Source: Heterohyrax brucei (lineage: Eukaryota; Chordata; Mammalia; Hyracoidea; Procaviidae). From it: a stretch of DNA of 64,000 nucleotides. Below, in pieces: positions 11,471 through 23,062 of this stretch (positions are counted from its first letter, which is position 1; every line of letters begins with the position of its first letter). The position numbers and the translations under genes are program-made. Below the pieces are notes generated by a model. That model searched no databases, was not told the DNA's origin, and worked only from the letters and a program-made list of their open reading frames with translations. The DNA is taken from NCBI GenBank assembly GCA_028571685.1, contig CM053164.1:43760501-43824500 (forward strand), given 5' to 3'.

Positions 11471-13084
11471 AAGACACTCAGTTTTAATACTACTATTATG
11501 ATATCTCTAGGGTGGTAAGTTCTTAACTTCTTTGTTCTCATTTCTTTTCATTGGTGTATATCCCAGATATAAAACGTGAATTTTGTTGGGGAAAGGTATG
11601 TGTCACATATCACAATACTTAAACTGGGAGTGGTCTCCTTGGACTTTAAAGGCGATCCTGCGATGCCACAGGAGAGGAAGTCCACAGCTTATATGGCCCT
11701 TGTTCGAGGTGCTGAAATTACACATTCCGCCTTTTTGGTGGTTCTTAATCTTTTTCTGTCTTCACACTCAGTGTATTCACAGCTCAGTGTATCAGTGGAG
11801 TGTGTGAAAAGGGCTGACCAGTTTGTTCCAGTGCTCACCCCCACTCATGGAGAAGTGTGAGACCCGACAATGTATCATGTCTTCTCTGCAATGCTATCTG
11901 TGGTAAGAATATTAGGAGTTCAATAGCAGCTATGCTGGTTATTTCCCATTTACTGAGGCATGACTCCTCCCCTTCACCCCCCCAACCCACTCCCTCTCCT
12001 TCTTTGTGTTTCTCTCATGGAAGGACATACTGACCAGATCCCTGCCCTTGCACAGGATAGGGGAGGAAGTAGGAGAGTTAGGGCATTTATTTTCAGTATC
12101 TCTGGCAGTAGCCCCTCTTGTCAGTTCCCAGAGTTCACTAGGCTTGGGTAAAATTATTTTGTCCCCTCTCCCTTTAAAATCTAGGCGTGTTCTCATAGTT
12201 CTCAGCTGTTGATAGACTCCAGAGCCTTAAGAGCACCTATTGTTCCCTTGAATCTGCCCACCCATCAAGAAGGAGCCTCTCCATTCAACCCTCTTCCTTT
12301 GAATATCTGGGGATCCCTGACTGACACACTGGTCTTTGGACAAGCAGGAACACTTACATAATAAATAGTCATTGATTATAACATGTAGCAGACTTTCAGA
12401 AATGTGAAAACATCAACAAAACATACAGCTTGCTACAGAGAAATGATAGCAGATCTGTTCAGGCAAGACAGATAGAAGGCGGTTAATCATTAAGAAATGG
12501 AGTTGCATCTAACTTTTCAAGGTTGGGTGTATGGGTAATGGGTGGAGCACTGAGTTTAAAGTCAAGTGAGTTGAGTTTGTTCAGGGCTGAAAACACTTGG
12601 GTGGGTGGCTTTGCCACCCTGTTCCTCAGCCTCCTCTTTGGCAATTCCAAGTTAGTACCTTGACTGCTGTCCCCATCCTTACAGGGATGTTGTGAATAAG
12701 GGTAGTGAGATCCTGCTTGTGAAAAGGCTTCATGAACTGTCTGGCCCTCAGAAACTGCTCTGGGAGTAAAGCTGGCTCTTTGTGTCACTGTCAGGGACCA
12801 AACAGTGGCTGGTTGGACAAACTTCGAAACTGGCAAAGCAGGAAGGTCCTGGAGACCCAAAAGAGACAGTGAGAAGACAGACCAAGTCACTCCACTGTGC
12901 CCACCGCAGCTTCCCTGGCTTGAAGTCACCTCTTCCTGAAGCTGGGTAACGGTGCTGTGGCTGTTTATTTATTTAGCAGAGAATTAATGAGCACAAATTG
13001 CCACAAAGCATGAAGTCTACGTTTTCAGGAGACCAGTAGGAAACAAAGACGTTCCAGCAGGAGGTAGGTAATGTAGTGTCCTGG
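11471..13084. other. Intergenic, nothing recognised
   Basis: Mostly unique DNA. 11880-12480 is AT-rich with a C-rich patch near 11970. 12500-12930 has short open frames on the minus strand without splice or domain support. Confidence 0.4.
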
Positions 13085-13305
13085 GTAAGAAGAGTTTGGA
13101 GTTAGAGGGGCCTATCTGCATTTCCAAATGGGTCATTAAGCCACTACCTAGTTCTTCTGGACAATGAATTTCACCTTCTTAACCTAAAACCAGCGAAAGA
13201 AGCCCACCTCCTACACTGTTGTGAGGGTTAGATGAGACAAGCTCTGTAAAGCATTCAGCAAGGTGTCTGACTCTGTAAAAACTCAAAAAAATGTTAGCCA
13301 CTATT
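13085..13305 (+). repeat. MIR
   Basis: GTTAGAGGGGCCTATCTGCATTTCC, then GTCATTAAGCCACTACC, TTGTGAGGGTTAGATGAGA and AAAGCATTCAGCAAGGTG follow MIR order. Confidence 0.65.
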
Positions 13306-13599
13306 CTTAGCCTGTTATTCCAGGGAGTCAGAGGACTTCCCTTTTTAACTGGGTGATTCTGCCCAATGGAGGAACAAAGAGCTGGGGATGGAGGCTTAAT
13401 TCTCAACCTGATCAAAAGGGCCCAGCAGAGGAACTGGTGGACCACGCCACCCATCCTGCAGCAGCACCACTGTGCAGCTTTGTGTCTAGTGCTCCAAGGA
13501 CTGATGGTGAGGGCAGCCTGCGGAACACAGGCCTTCCGGCAGGCAGAGGGAGCCAGCTCTAGCTCTGGAGCAGGTGAAGGCTGGGATCAAAGTGCTCTG

Positions 13600-14650
13600 A
13601 GGCAGGCCCGGGCGCACCAAGGGGAGGCTGGTGACTTGCATCAGCACAGATTCCGTGATGCTCTGCAGACGTCTCCGGGCTGCTGGGCTTTACGGGAACC
13701 CACAAGAAAGGAAAGGGCCGAGGAGTGCAGGGCGGGGGCGCGAGAGTGCGCTCGTCCGCCTGCGCGCTCCTGGCGGCGCCTGTCCAGGCCTGGGCGCGCC
13801 CGGGACGGCTGAGGCCATGGAGGAAGCTCCGGCTCCCCCTTCCCCCTCCTCCTTTCCCCAGCATTACTGGAAGGACTGTGTGGGAGAGACCCAGAAGCAC
13901 CCTGGTTTTCGAACGCAACACAGGGTGGGGGAGGGCAGGGCAGCTGCTCAAAAGAAAACCAAACGTGTGTCTGTTCGCGCTGCACCTGGGAAGACCCCGG
14001 GTGCCCTGGCTGCGCCTTCCCTTGCGGCTCTACAAGACCTTACTGGGAACCCATGTGGTCTGTCTTGTCCCTCCCGGGGTAATGGATGCTGGGCTGCAGC
14101 TGCCAGCACGGGGAGGGGCACAGAGGAGAATAGGAAAGTGTCACGATTTCTTCTTCTGCACCCCCTCGCCACTGCCACCCCCAGTTTTCTGAGTTTTGCT
14201 GCTGCCGCTAGGGAAAGGGCTGATCCGTTTTGCGTCAAAGGACTGCATTTACTCAGTCCTGCTGGGAGAGGCGCGTAAACACCCAAGCGAGCCAGAACGC
14301 AGGGATGAAAAAATTAACAAAACAAAACAAAACGCCATTACCAAGAACCCAGGGTGGCGCGCAAGCGTTTGCTTGCCCCACACCCTTCGTCTGGCCTGTG
14401 GAGCTGGGGACTCTGCCTAGCGGGTGGTGGAGGTGCGAGGAATCTGGCTGGCCTCGCCTCCCCGAGTAGGTCCTTGGGGATGGAGCTCAGGACAGAATGT
14501 GTTTTATAGCCGTAAACAACGACCCCGAGTATTGTTTGGGATTACGGTATCTTCGAGCCATTGGGGCAGCCAGATGCCGCCAGCCGTCCCGGAAACGCCA
14601 GCGCTTTATATAGAGCCCCGGGAAAGCTTCGAGTTCCCGCTTCTATTATT
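13600..14650. promoter_or_regulatory. CpG-rich block upstream of FOSL2, candidate second promoter
   Basis: CpG-dense sequence peaks at 13730-13830, in a GCGCGAGAG...GGCGCGCCCGGGACGGC context. It continues in weaker form to an inverted CCAAT (ATTGG, 14560-14564) and a TATA-type TTTATATAG at 14605-14613. On the + strand the CCAAT-to-TATA spacing of about 45 bp is promoter-like. On the - strand the same box reads CTATATAAAG. Open frames across the block are GC-driven and not recognised. It could serve an upstream lncRNA or an alternative FOSL2 first exon; neither is demonstrated. Confidence 0.4.
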
Positions 14651-14880
14651 CTTTCCTAGCAACACCCCCACTTTACAGATAAGGAAACTGAGGACTGGAA
14701 TTGTGATGTGTTGCAGTACAGTGCTCCAGTTTGCTACGACCTCGCAACATCTTCCAGTTTAGTTTTCACAAGAACCTTGTAGGGTACAGGGAGTGACACT
14801 TAAGATACAGGGAAGCTGATGCTGGGGAGAGCCTGGACCAGAAAGCGAACTGCCTGACTCAGTACAATAAGAGGTTCGGT
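14651..14880 (-). repeat. MIR
   Basis: CACTTTACAGATAAGGAAACTGAGG marks the reverse MIR core. A second reverse MIR-like piece follows at about 14930-15065. Confidence 0.6.
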
Positions 14881-16109
14881 GGGTGCCCTTCCGATCATAC
14901 CCCATCATCTCTGAAGAAAACAGAAGCTCCAAAGCTACCAGCGCCCTTAGAAGGTTGTCTGGCCCGACTTTATAAAAGGAATCTGAGTCCTCGAGGGGTT
15001 AATGGACTCTTCCAAGGTCTCGTAGCTCGTAGATAACTCAGCCTGGCGTTTCACGCTCCAAGGCCCGGGTGCTCTTTACCCCGCACCTCGCCCCGCCCAG
15101 TAAGGCGGGAAGATCCAGGAGTCTGGACTACTGGCGCGCTGAACTTCGCTCCAAACAGCTGAAGACTGCGTTGGAACCTACCCTTTCTCTAGCCTCCCTT
15201 CCCCACATTTTTCTCTCTCTTTCCTCTTTCTTTTTAATTTGTAACAGTATGGAGTTTGCTTACAAAGCTCTATTACTCCTCTTAGAAGCGTTCTAATTGC
15301 CCCGCACAGAGGGCAGCGGGAATGTCTTCCATCTTCAAGACTATTTCTAACAAACCCACTGTAGGGCCTAGGGGGGGAAATGAAATTAAAAAAAGGAAGC
15401 ATAGGGCAGCTCGCCACTAAGGGAAAAATCGGCAGCCTAGCTCCGCCCGGCGGCGCCGCACCCCGCTAAGGTCCGGCCGCAGGGCGGCGCGTGTGCCCTA
15501 CGTGCCTAGGGCGCCTGCTGCACCCGGAGGCGCCGCGAAGGGCGCCGAAGGACCGCGTGGCCGCGCCCGCCCTGCGAGCGGCTCTGCGCACCCGGCTCCC
15601 GGCCTCGCGGTGGCGCCTCCGTAACCGCGGGTCTCGCTCTCAGGACTGTGATTATTTTTTAAAACACCCAGCCGAGGTCTGCGCGGTCGCGCTCCGGGCC
15701 CCCACCCCGCGCCCCTTTCTGAAAAGGAAGGACGGTAGCCTCACGCTCTGGGGCGGGCGAGGGAATCCCTCTCCTTCCACGTCACCCGAAAGCGAGGAAA
15801 CCCGCACTCACGTCCTCTAAGGCAAATGACCATCTTTGGCAACATGCGCCAATGGGACAGACCAAGGGTGCTAGGCCTCGGGGGTGAGCAGGGAGTGGGG
15901 AAAGGACAGGGCTGTCTGGATTCCCCGAACCGCACTGCCCGCCCGTTCTCAGCTCCTCGCCAGCCTTTCCTTCCTCACGTTGGGATGTGCGCCTGGCATC
16001 AGCGCGGCCAGGAGCTCAGGCAAGGAGGGGAACACTCCGCCCGCCTCCTCCTGTTTCTCTTCCTTCTCCCTCGCCTCTCCTCGCGCGCTCCTCCCTGCAA
16101 GGTGGAGTC

Positions 16110-16200
16110 TGGGGTTGACGTGAGTGAATCCACATGGTACAGGGGTGGATAATAAAAGAGTGTGGAGTTGAACTCGTGCCATTGTAGTGACTCATCTCGG
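16110..16200 (+). promoter_or_regulatory. FOSL2: Candidate FOSL2 core promoter with CRE-like, TATA-like and AP-1 sites
   Basis: Three elements sit within 80 bp: a CRE half-site-like TGACGTGA at 16116-16123, an A/T-rich TATA-like ATAATAAAAG at 16149-16158, and a perfect AP-1/TRE TGACTCA at 16188-16194. A TATA box here would place initiation near 16180, giving a leader of about 890 nt. A TRE at the start site fits the known autoregulation of Fos-family genes by AP-1. The start site itself is inferred, and a CpG-island promoter may use several. Confidence 0.6.
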
Positions 16201-17067
16201 GTAGAGCTCAGGGGCTTCAAGCGAGCGGCTCTCCGCTGGGAGAGAAAGAGACAGAGGCGCAGACGACAGAGGCAGGGCCCGCGCTGACCGGCCCCTCCGG
16301 GAGCGGGCGCCGGAGAAGGAGTGCAGGGCCAGGGCACCGGAGACGCGGCGCGGGAAGCCGGGGCCGCGTCCCCCTCTCAGCCCCCGTCTCAGCGCGCACC
16401 GGCAGCTCAGTTCGCCTTCCACGGGCCAGCTCTCCACTGGCGCTTCGGGGCTGCGGGACAGGCGCTGGCTGCTGTTCTGCTCCTAGTCTGAATAGCTTCG
16501 CAACTCAGGAGGCGAAATCTAGCTACAGGAAGTTTATTCTCAGGCTCCATTCTAAAAGGAGGAAATAGCATAAGTTTTACAAAGCAGACAGCCTTGCTTG
16601 TCTCTCTTTCATTGTGTTTTTATTTTGTTTGCTCTCTCTGAAATCTGGGGCACCCAGACCTGATCGGCAGGGCTTATCGGGCCCCCAGTCTGTTTTCAAC
16701 TTCCAATTTTTGGTTTGGACATCGGTGCTTGCTGGGCTCTGGCTGCGGGCGGGGGCTGGAGGGCGCGCGCGGGTAAGGGACCCAGGGACTCACGGACTTT
16801 TTAGGAGGAACCAGGTGGACAACTGGTCCCTTGGCGCTTCCAGAGAGGCGCAGAAGTTCAACGAGAGGAGCTCGGGAGGCAGTATTCCCGGGGCTGTCGC
16901 AGCTACCTTCCACTCTGCGCCTCGAGCCTCGGGGCACCGACCGGGGCGGGAAGGCTAGACCCCAGGCGCGGCCGGCGGCCGAGGAGCGCGCAGCAGCCTG
17001 TGCGTGGCCGCGAGGAGGGCGGGGGAAGAAAAACACCCTGTTTCCTCTCCGGCTGCCACCACGGATC
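16180..17067 (+). other. FOSL2: FOSL2 5' untranslated leader
   Basis: A GC-rich leader with no ATG in any frame between 16137 and the start codon at 17068. It includes a T-rich patch near 16615-16630 that could serve as an alternative initiator. No intron is evident. In-frame stops are absent from 16777 to the start codon. High GC suggests stable secondary structure, and therefore regulated translation. Confidence 0.6.
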
Positions 17068-17166
17068 ATGTACCACGATTATCCCGGGAACTTTGACACC
17101 TCGTCCCGGGGCAGCAGCGGCTCTCCTGCGCACGCCGAGTCTTACTCCAGCGGCGGTGGCCAGCAG
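17068..17166 (+). CDS. FOSL2: FOSL2 (Fra-2) coding exon 1
   Basis: Encodes residues 1-33, beginning [13 protein letters not shown] and ending GGGQQ, then splices at GTAGGT. FOSL2 is a nuclear transcription factor that pairs with Jun proteins to bind TGACTCA (AP-1) sites; it acts in bone and cartilage, skin, lung and immune cells. This exon is the Ser/Gly-rich N-terminus. From memory, the human protein has Gln at residue 3 where this has His, and one more Gly in the run before QQ, so this protein is 325 rather than 326 residues. The start is the first ATG in more than 900 bp of leader and has A at -3. The frame is open upstream to a TAA at 16774, so an N-terminal extension from a non-ATG codon cannot be excluded. 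Confidence 0.97.
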
Positions 17167-18423
17167 GTAGGTGCTGGTCCCTGATACACCTGGCTGCGCG
17201 GGCAGACCATCGCACTCTCGTCCCCCACGATGCTTCTTCTTCTTCTTCTTTTTTTTCGTTTTCTTGATTTTGAGAGAAAGTACCTATAGTCCACAGTTGT
17301 AAATTTTGGATTTTCGTTCTGCACTCAGTCCGCCTCCACACACTATTTTAAAAGCTGGAGCGTGGAGGGATATTGAAGAGGTAGGAAATCCTTTCCTTTT
17401 CGCTGTGTCTTATCTAGACTAGCTCCTCTTCTCGAATACATACCCTCTTCCTGGGAGCCTGATGCCTCGTCTCCTAGAAAGAGTACCCCCCCTACTGTCT
17501 TCTTTCCCCTCCCCCTCTCCCCCCCCACCGTAGTGGACAGACAAGAAAATTTGCATCCACGGGCCTCTTCCTCTATCCAGGGACCCTATTCCTGTGAGAA
17601 AGCCCTCTCCCTACTTTCCCGGGTTCTGCGCCTTAGCTCATTTCAGAAAGAGGGATGGGACTTGGAAACACGATTGTTCATTCAAGGAATGCGAAGTGAG
17701 AGTTGCCCCTCTGGAAATCTGGTACGAAGGTCAGGAAGGAGGAGGGCAGCCTTGATTGGCTCTGGTGGCAGCCTGTAGATTAGGCTCCCATTCTCCGTAG
17801 TGGTCAGGGACAGGAGCCTGCACTGCCCACAGAAGGGGTGCCTAGAGGGTCTGGAATTACCCCGGGCAAAGAGGCCCAGCAAAGAGAAATGGGAGAAGAG
17901 ACATCACTTGAACTCCCTTAGTAGTTCTGGAAGCGGAAAAACAACTTGTTTCTAAAGCAGCCAGACTGGTTTGCACTGGAGGGATTGTGCGTGTTCTCCG
18001 TGTGTCTATAAATACCAGGAAGGTGCTGATGGGGTGGTGGTTGGGTGCCTGCCGGGTGGGGCTCGCTGCCTGTTCTCTGGAGCAGATCCTCGTTCCCAGG
18101 TTTGTGAGGGGACTGGGTTAAGATAGAAGGTCCGCCACAATGTGCAGCCCACTTTGGGCAGGATCTGTGGGGTCTCTAGCCAGCCAATTTGTGCAGCAAG
18201 GGTTGTCCTGGTAAGACGTGACTTTGCCCCTAGAACCCAGCCAGGTAGGAGGGGTTGGGATGTGGGCTACAAAGAAGGGTAGGCTAAATTGGGGGATGAA
18301 ATGGAAACGTGGCCCCTTTTTGGACCTGAAAAAGGATACTTTGGGCCAGAGGATTACCCATACCTGGCGAGTTTCCAAAATAATGTCTGCCCTCTGCCTC
18401 CCCCTCTTAGTGTGTTAGGTGGA

Positions 18424-18614
18424 CTGTAAATTTTCGACTTGGAACGACCCCATATGATGGAGTAGAACTGACCCATGGGGTTTGCTGGGCTGTAATCGTA
18501 GGACAGTAGATTGCCGGTTTTTCTCCCACGGAGTGAGTCACTGGGTGAGTTCAAACTGCTAACTTTTTGGTCCTAGCTGACTTGGCTTAACCTTTGGGGC
18601 ACTGGGACTCCTAC
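18424..18614 (-). mobile_element. AfroSINE in FOSL2 intron 1
   Basis: Reverse copy: GGAGTAGAACTGACCCATGGGGTTTGC, GGCTGTAATCGTAGGACAGTAGATTGCCGG, TCTCCCACGGAG, then the decayed A-box end GGGGCACTGGGACTCC. It is the full-length type with the central GTAATC block. Confidence 0.8.
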
Positions 18615-20205
18615 CTCCCCTGGTGTCTCTATAATCACCCAGTGAAGAAAGCTCATTTGAGATCTGTGTGTTGAGGTTACAGTCACTTCACCCTTAATAA
18701 TGTGTAACAAGGTAAATAGGTTTAAAACTTACCCTAAAAGTGATTTGTTATGTTTGCTTTCTAGTCATGTTGGTGGTTTTTATTGGATTCAAACATCATT
18801 AAGCAATAGACTGGAGTCCCTTCTAATGCCACAACCCCCCTAACACTCCCCCACTCTCACCCCTATATCATCAGGGAGAGATCCTTTGATTTCTTCCCTA
18901 TTGTTTTACCTCCCATTTCTGTGGCCTTGAGCATTAGATATTACAGTCTTGCTGCCTGGCCTCATTCAGACCTTGAGGCCCGTATGGGAAGTTAGACCGG
19001 ACATCAGTGCCCCAGCTGAATAATCTGTGTCAGTAGGGCTTTGAGCCCAGGATGTGAGTGGAGGCAATTCCCTGTTTTGGAAGAAAATCAGACAGGAAAC
19101 CAGTGCTAGGAAGAAGGAAGAGATCTGAGTCCAGCATAGTGTAATGGGGACTTATTACCAAAGCAAACAGGAGCTGTTGGCTAATTCCTAGCATGCTGTA
19201 ACACATGAAGATTTTGCAATTAGTAATAACCAGCGCACCAATGCATGGAGTTCTTTGAATATAAGGCTGCAGTGGGAGTGAGGCAGGGGAGGGTTTTTCC
19301 ATCCTCTCTCCAACCCTGAGCAGAGCCGTTGAGCTGTTCTGTGGTCATAAGGACCTCAGAGGCTTTTGTTACTAAACAGCTCTGTGCTATGACTCCGCCC
19401 AATCTTGGGCTCATGGTAACTTTATCACATACCAGATAAAACCTGTATAATCTCTTACTTTCCCTCAGAGCCCTTTACTGGGAGTCTTTCCTGGCAGTTA
19501 ATGGATGGGCCTTCCTCCTTTACCCCCTCTCAGTGTGGAATGATCCCTGGGTTTTTCCCTGGGCAGGTGACCACTCTTTTTTCCCTAATCTCTTCACGGG
19601 ATCCAGTATTCTGGAGAAGAGTGTTTACTCACCCCGCAGCTTTCCTCTCCTTTCTAGCTTCTTAAAGTTTGGTCTTAAAACGTGGCCACAAGTTCGAGTG
19701 ACTCTGGGGAGGTGCAGATAACTTTTTTAAAGCGTCTGTTCTTGAATATTACTGGAACTTGAAGTATGAAAAATATTTCCTGTTCCAGTTATAGTTTTAA
19801 TCTCAAAGGTCAGTCACTGGTGATTTTGTTTTGTCAGTACTAGTTGTTATACCACTTATCCCCCCTCCTGGATTTTTTTGTTTTTGTTTTGTTTTGTTTC
19901 TCTCCTGACATTCCTAGGAAAACACCTCCCAAATGCATGCCCTGCTCGGCTGCTTGACTATTACGGTTTCACGGCCTGAGCGTTACGCAATCCAGCCAGT
20001 TACACAAACATAGGTCATTTCATAACTTGTTTTCATCAGCTAGGTCCCCTATTTTAAAAAAAACACGAAAACAAGACCCAGAACTTTTCCAAGGCTGCCA
20101 TTTGTCAGATAACTTGTGAAAATAAATCAAGGGGGCAATTTCTTTTTTGGAATCAAGGAATATCAGGCAAGCTCTCTTCTTTTCTTGGGCAACCACTCTG
20201 TCTGA
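18615..20205. other. Intron 1 interior, nothing recognised
   Basis: AT-rich unique intronic DNA. No repeat that I can name and no candidate exon with paired splice sites. Confidence 0.4.
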
Positions 20206-20330
20206 AGACACACACATACACACACACAGGCACACACACAGGCACACACACTCCGTCTGAAGACACACACACACACAGGCACACAGGCACACACACACAG
20301 GCACACACACACAGGCACACGCACACAAAA
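20206..20330. repeat. Interrupted CA repeat with GGCACACA periodicity
   Basis: CA dinucleotides interrupted by GG every 10-20 nt, and by a duplicated GTCTGAAGACACACAC segment (near 20197 and 20256). The duplication marks internal unit expansion. Confidence 0.9.
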
Positions 20331-20789
20331 TTCCCCAGAGTGAACTTTTGCCAACTGTACCAGGCTGGGACATTCCTCACATCAAAGAACTTTTACCAGA
20401 AATGACTGTGATTCCCAAGTCTGCCCCAATCGTACCTCTTTAGTGCCCCCTACAGGACATTAGTAGAAGAACCATCTTGGGAAAGCATTTTTCTAGGCCC
20501 AGTGGAGTGTTAATACAATTCTTGGGATTTTTTTCTTTCTTTCTTTTAATTAGGAACAAATAAGTGCCATATAGTTAAAAAGAGTTAACTAGGAATTGCT
20601 TTCGCTTAAATATGCAGTTTCTTCTTTTTCAATTTCTATTTAATTTCATTCTAAATAAAGATTTTAGACACAACAAGTAAAGTTGGGTTGGTAACAGAGT
20701 GCTTTCCTCTTTCGCTGTTTTGATGTCTGTGTGTTCATTAGGGTACCACACAGTGTCTTCAAATTCTCAAGGCTTGCTTTCTATGTATC

Positions 20790-21165
20790 TTTTTTGTTTT
20801 GTTTTGTTTTGTTCTGATAAAATGCAGTTAATGCACAGTTGCCATTTTAACCATTTCCAAGTGTACAGTTCAGTGACATTAGTTACATTCCCCATGTTGT
20901 GCAACTGTCACCACTATCTGTTTCCAAAACTTGTTCATCACCCAAACAGAAACTCAGGGTCCCTTAAGCAATAAGAACCCATTGCTTCCTCCCCACAGTT
21001 CCTGTTAATCACTTGGCCTCCATGCATTTGCTTGATCTAAATACTTAAGTGGAATCATTCTTTTGTATCTGGCTTTCACTCAGCATAATGTTTTCTAGGT
21101 TCATATATGCCATAGCATGTATCAGAAGCTCATTTCTCTTTATGATTGAATACTCAAGGCTTGAT
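20790..21165 (-). mobile_element. L1M 3' end in intron 1
   Basis: It starts with a T-rich poly(A) complement (about 20790-20812), then GTGTACAGTTCAGTGACATTAG, GTGCAACTGTCACCAC, GTGGAATCATTC and GCATGTATCAGAAGCTCATTTC, the reverse of an old L1M 3' UTR. Confidence 0.75.
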
Positions 21166-22639
21166 CTCTTGATAGGCTTGTATTAGGACACCGAGAATAT
21201 GGGGCAGGGAGAGAAGGTGGTAGATGGTAGGGAGCTGGTGGGAAGATGGGAAATTTATATTAATATTCTCATGTGATTTTTTGTTTGTTTGTTTTTTTGG
21301 CCTTGGTCTTACAGCTGCTGTAGATTAGGATCAAACAAAATGTTATCCCAGGACTTTGTCTGTTCTGCTGATTCTTGATGGTAGAAGTCAGCGTCACTTT
21401 TTCATCAAAGTAAATGGGGTGAAATAGCAGTCATGTATTGTCTGAATGGCACGCAAGTTTTCTATCCAGAACCCTGAATGCATTTCCAGTTCTTTATTTT
21501 CTGCCTGCCTTCTTATTCAAGGTGAGTCTAAGTAGGAGAGTCATTTTAAAATTTTCTATCTTAATACAAGCATTCCACAGTCTTGTACATCCAAATCACT
21601 GCTGCCCCCTTTGTAATTGTTCCTTGGGGGGACAAAATGACTCGGGAAGGTTTTGCAATGCTCCCTTTTTGGAATTGCCTGTAGCAGATTCTTTTAAAAA
21701 TCTTCCCTGTTAACAAAGCTTTGTCCTTTGAGGGTCAATTAGAATTTTGGAAATTACCAAAAGATCTTTGGAACCAAGTCTACCATGTGATCAAGCTGGG
21801 TCCAGCTGAGTCCTGATGGTCACAGTCTCAGGAGTCTGACTAGAAGGGTGTTCCCCAAGGCCAGGCACACTAGAGCAGGTACCTTTGCTGATAGTATGCA
21901 TGCCACCCATGCTTTAGATTTTTCCCTGTTAACCAGGAGCAGAGACACTGTTTCTGAGAACTAAGGAAGCCAACTTTCTGGTCACTGTGTTGAAAGAAAA
22001 AAAGTGGCTTCATTACTTTATGGACGTGTCTCTTGTATGTCTGCATGGTATCACCTGGTGGCCATGGCATTTCAGAATGATGGTATCTGCTGGGATTGAA
22101 GCCAATATATCTGTTACTGTTCCGATCCTGCTGGCATCTTTATCCCCTTTTAACTCACTGGGGCAAATGGAAAGTAAGATTTCTCTTAGCCCATCACTGT
22201 CTCTCGTCTCTGCCGCTCGACAATAACCATTCTGTGGATTGAAGGGAAGAGGAAATGACGCTCCTTTCCCATTGAGTGCATAGCTGCTGAGCACTGGTAA
22301 GGTTAAAGAGGGCTCTGCAGAATGGCAAGTGAGTTCTCCAGGGCTTTGGGGTGAGGCTTCTGGCCAGATGGGCCTTGTTGTAGTTTCTTTCCACTGGAGT
22401 CTCTAGGAAGAAGGAAACCAAGGACCATGGAGGATGACTCCTTTTCAGCCCTTTTCTCTTTTCCTGTGCTTTGCCCTGGATGTTAGCTGAAGGAGGATAG
22501 GGTGGTTCTTTCAAGTGAAGCTGGGGAAGGAAAGAGGCTAATGAAGGCAGGCCACCAGAGGCAGTGTTTGCATCTGTGAAACTCACGCAGATTATGAGTT
22601 TTAGGCATCAGTTTTTATCATGAGAGAAATGGCATTTTC
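21166..22639. other. Intron 1 interior, nothing recognised
   Basis: Unique intronic sequence. There is a T-rich run near 21277-21298. No gene or clear repeat. Confidence 0.4.
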
Positions 22640-22848
22640 TGAGATTAAAAACAAAAATTTGCCTTCAAGTAGACACTGACTCATGATGACTCTGTGTGTC
22701 AGAGTAGAACTGTGTTCCAAAGTATTTTCCACGGTTAGTTTTTCAAAAGTAGATTGCCAGATCTTTCTTCTGTGATACCTCTGTGTGGACTTGAAGTGAC
22801 AACCTTTCAGTTAGCAGCCAAGCACTTAACCATTTGTGGGGCCAAATG
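22640..22848 (-). mobile_element. AfroSINE in intron 1, diverged
   Basis: Reverse copy recognised by CAGAGTAGAACTGTGTTCC, GTAGATTGCCAGATCTTTCTTC and CAGTTAGCAGCCAAGCACTTAACC. The terminal block reads TGACTCATGATGAC, which creates an AP-1 consensus at 22677-22683. Confidence 0.8.
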
Positions 22849-23062
22849 AAGGCCAAAGTGTAATGGGAACTGTGTGATGTTCAATGCAGAATCTATGAAG
22901 TATGATTTAGATCCATATAGAAGACTTTCAGGAATATCTCAAGTTCAGTAAAAATATAGAGCAGTTGAGTCAAATGACCTTAACAGGGTTATAATAGGAA
23001 GCATAGGTAACATTTGCCAGTTCCTCGTGTCAGAAGTTGCCTTGCCTGGGTTGGAAACCTAA

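Larger units (their letters stand above)
15430..17170. promoter_or_regulatory. FOSL2: CpG island spanning the FOSL2 promoter and exon 1
   Basis: Dense CpG and GC-rich sequence from the CCGGCGGCGCCGC block near 15447 through exon 1. CpG is sparse on either side. It covers the inferred promoter, the whole leader and the first coding exon, as expected for an immediate-early/growth-regulated gene. A CCAAT box lies at 15849-15853 (CGCCAATGGG context). The island boundaries are by eye. Confidence 0.85.

Noticed and set aside
13631-14278. A 215-codon frame in the upstream CpG-rich block.
   Set aside because: GC-driven open frames occur on both strands here, with no recognisable protein. Treated as regulatory DNA.
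20020-20380. Cys/Val-rich frames on the minus strand.
   Set aside because: They are translations of the interrupted CA repeat.
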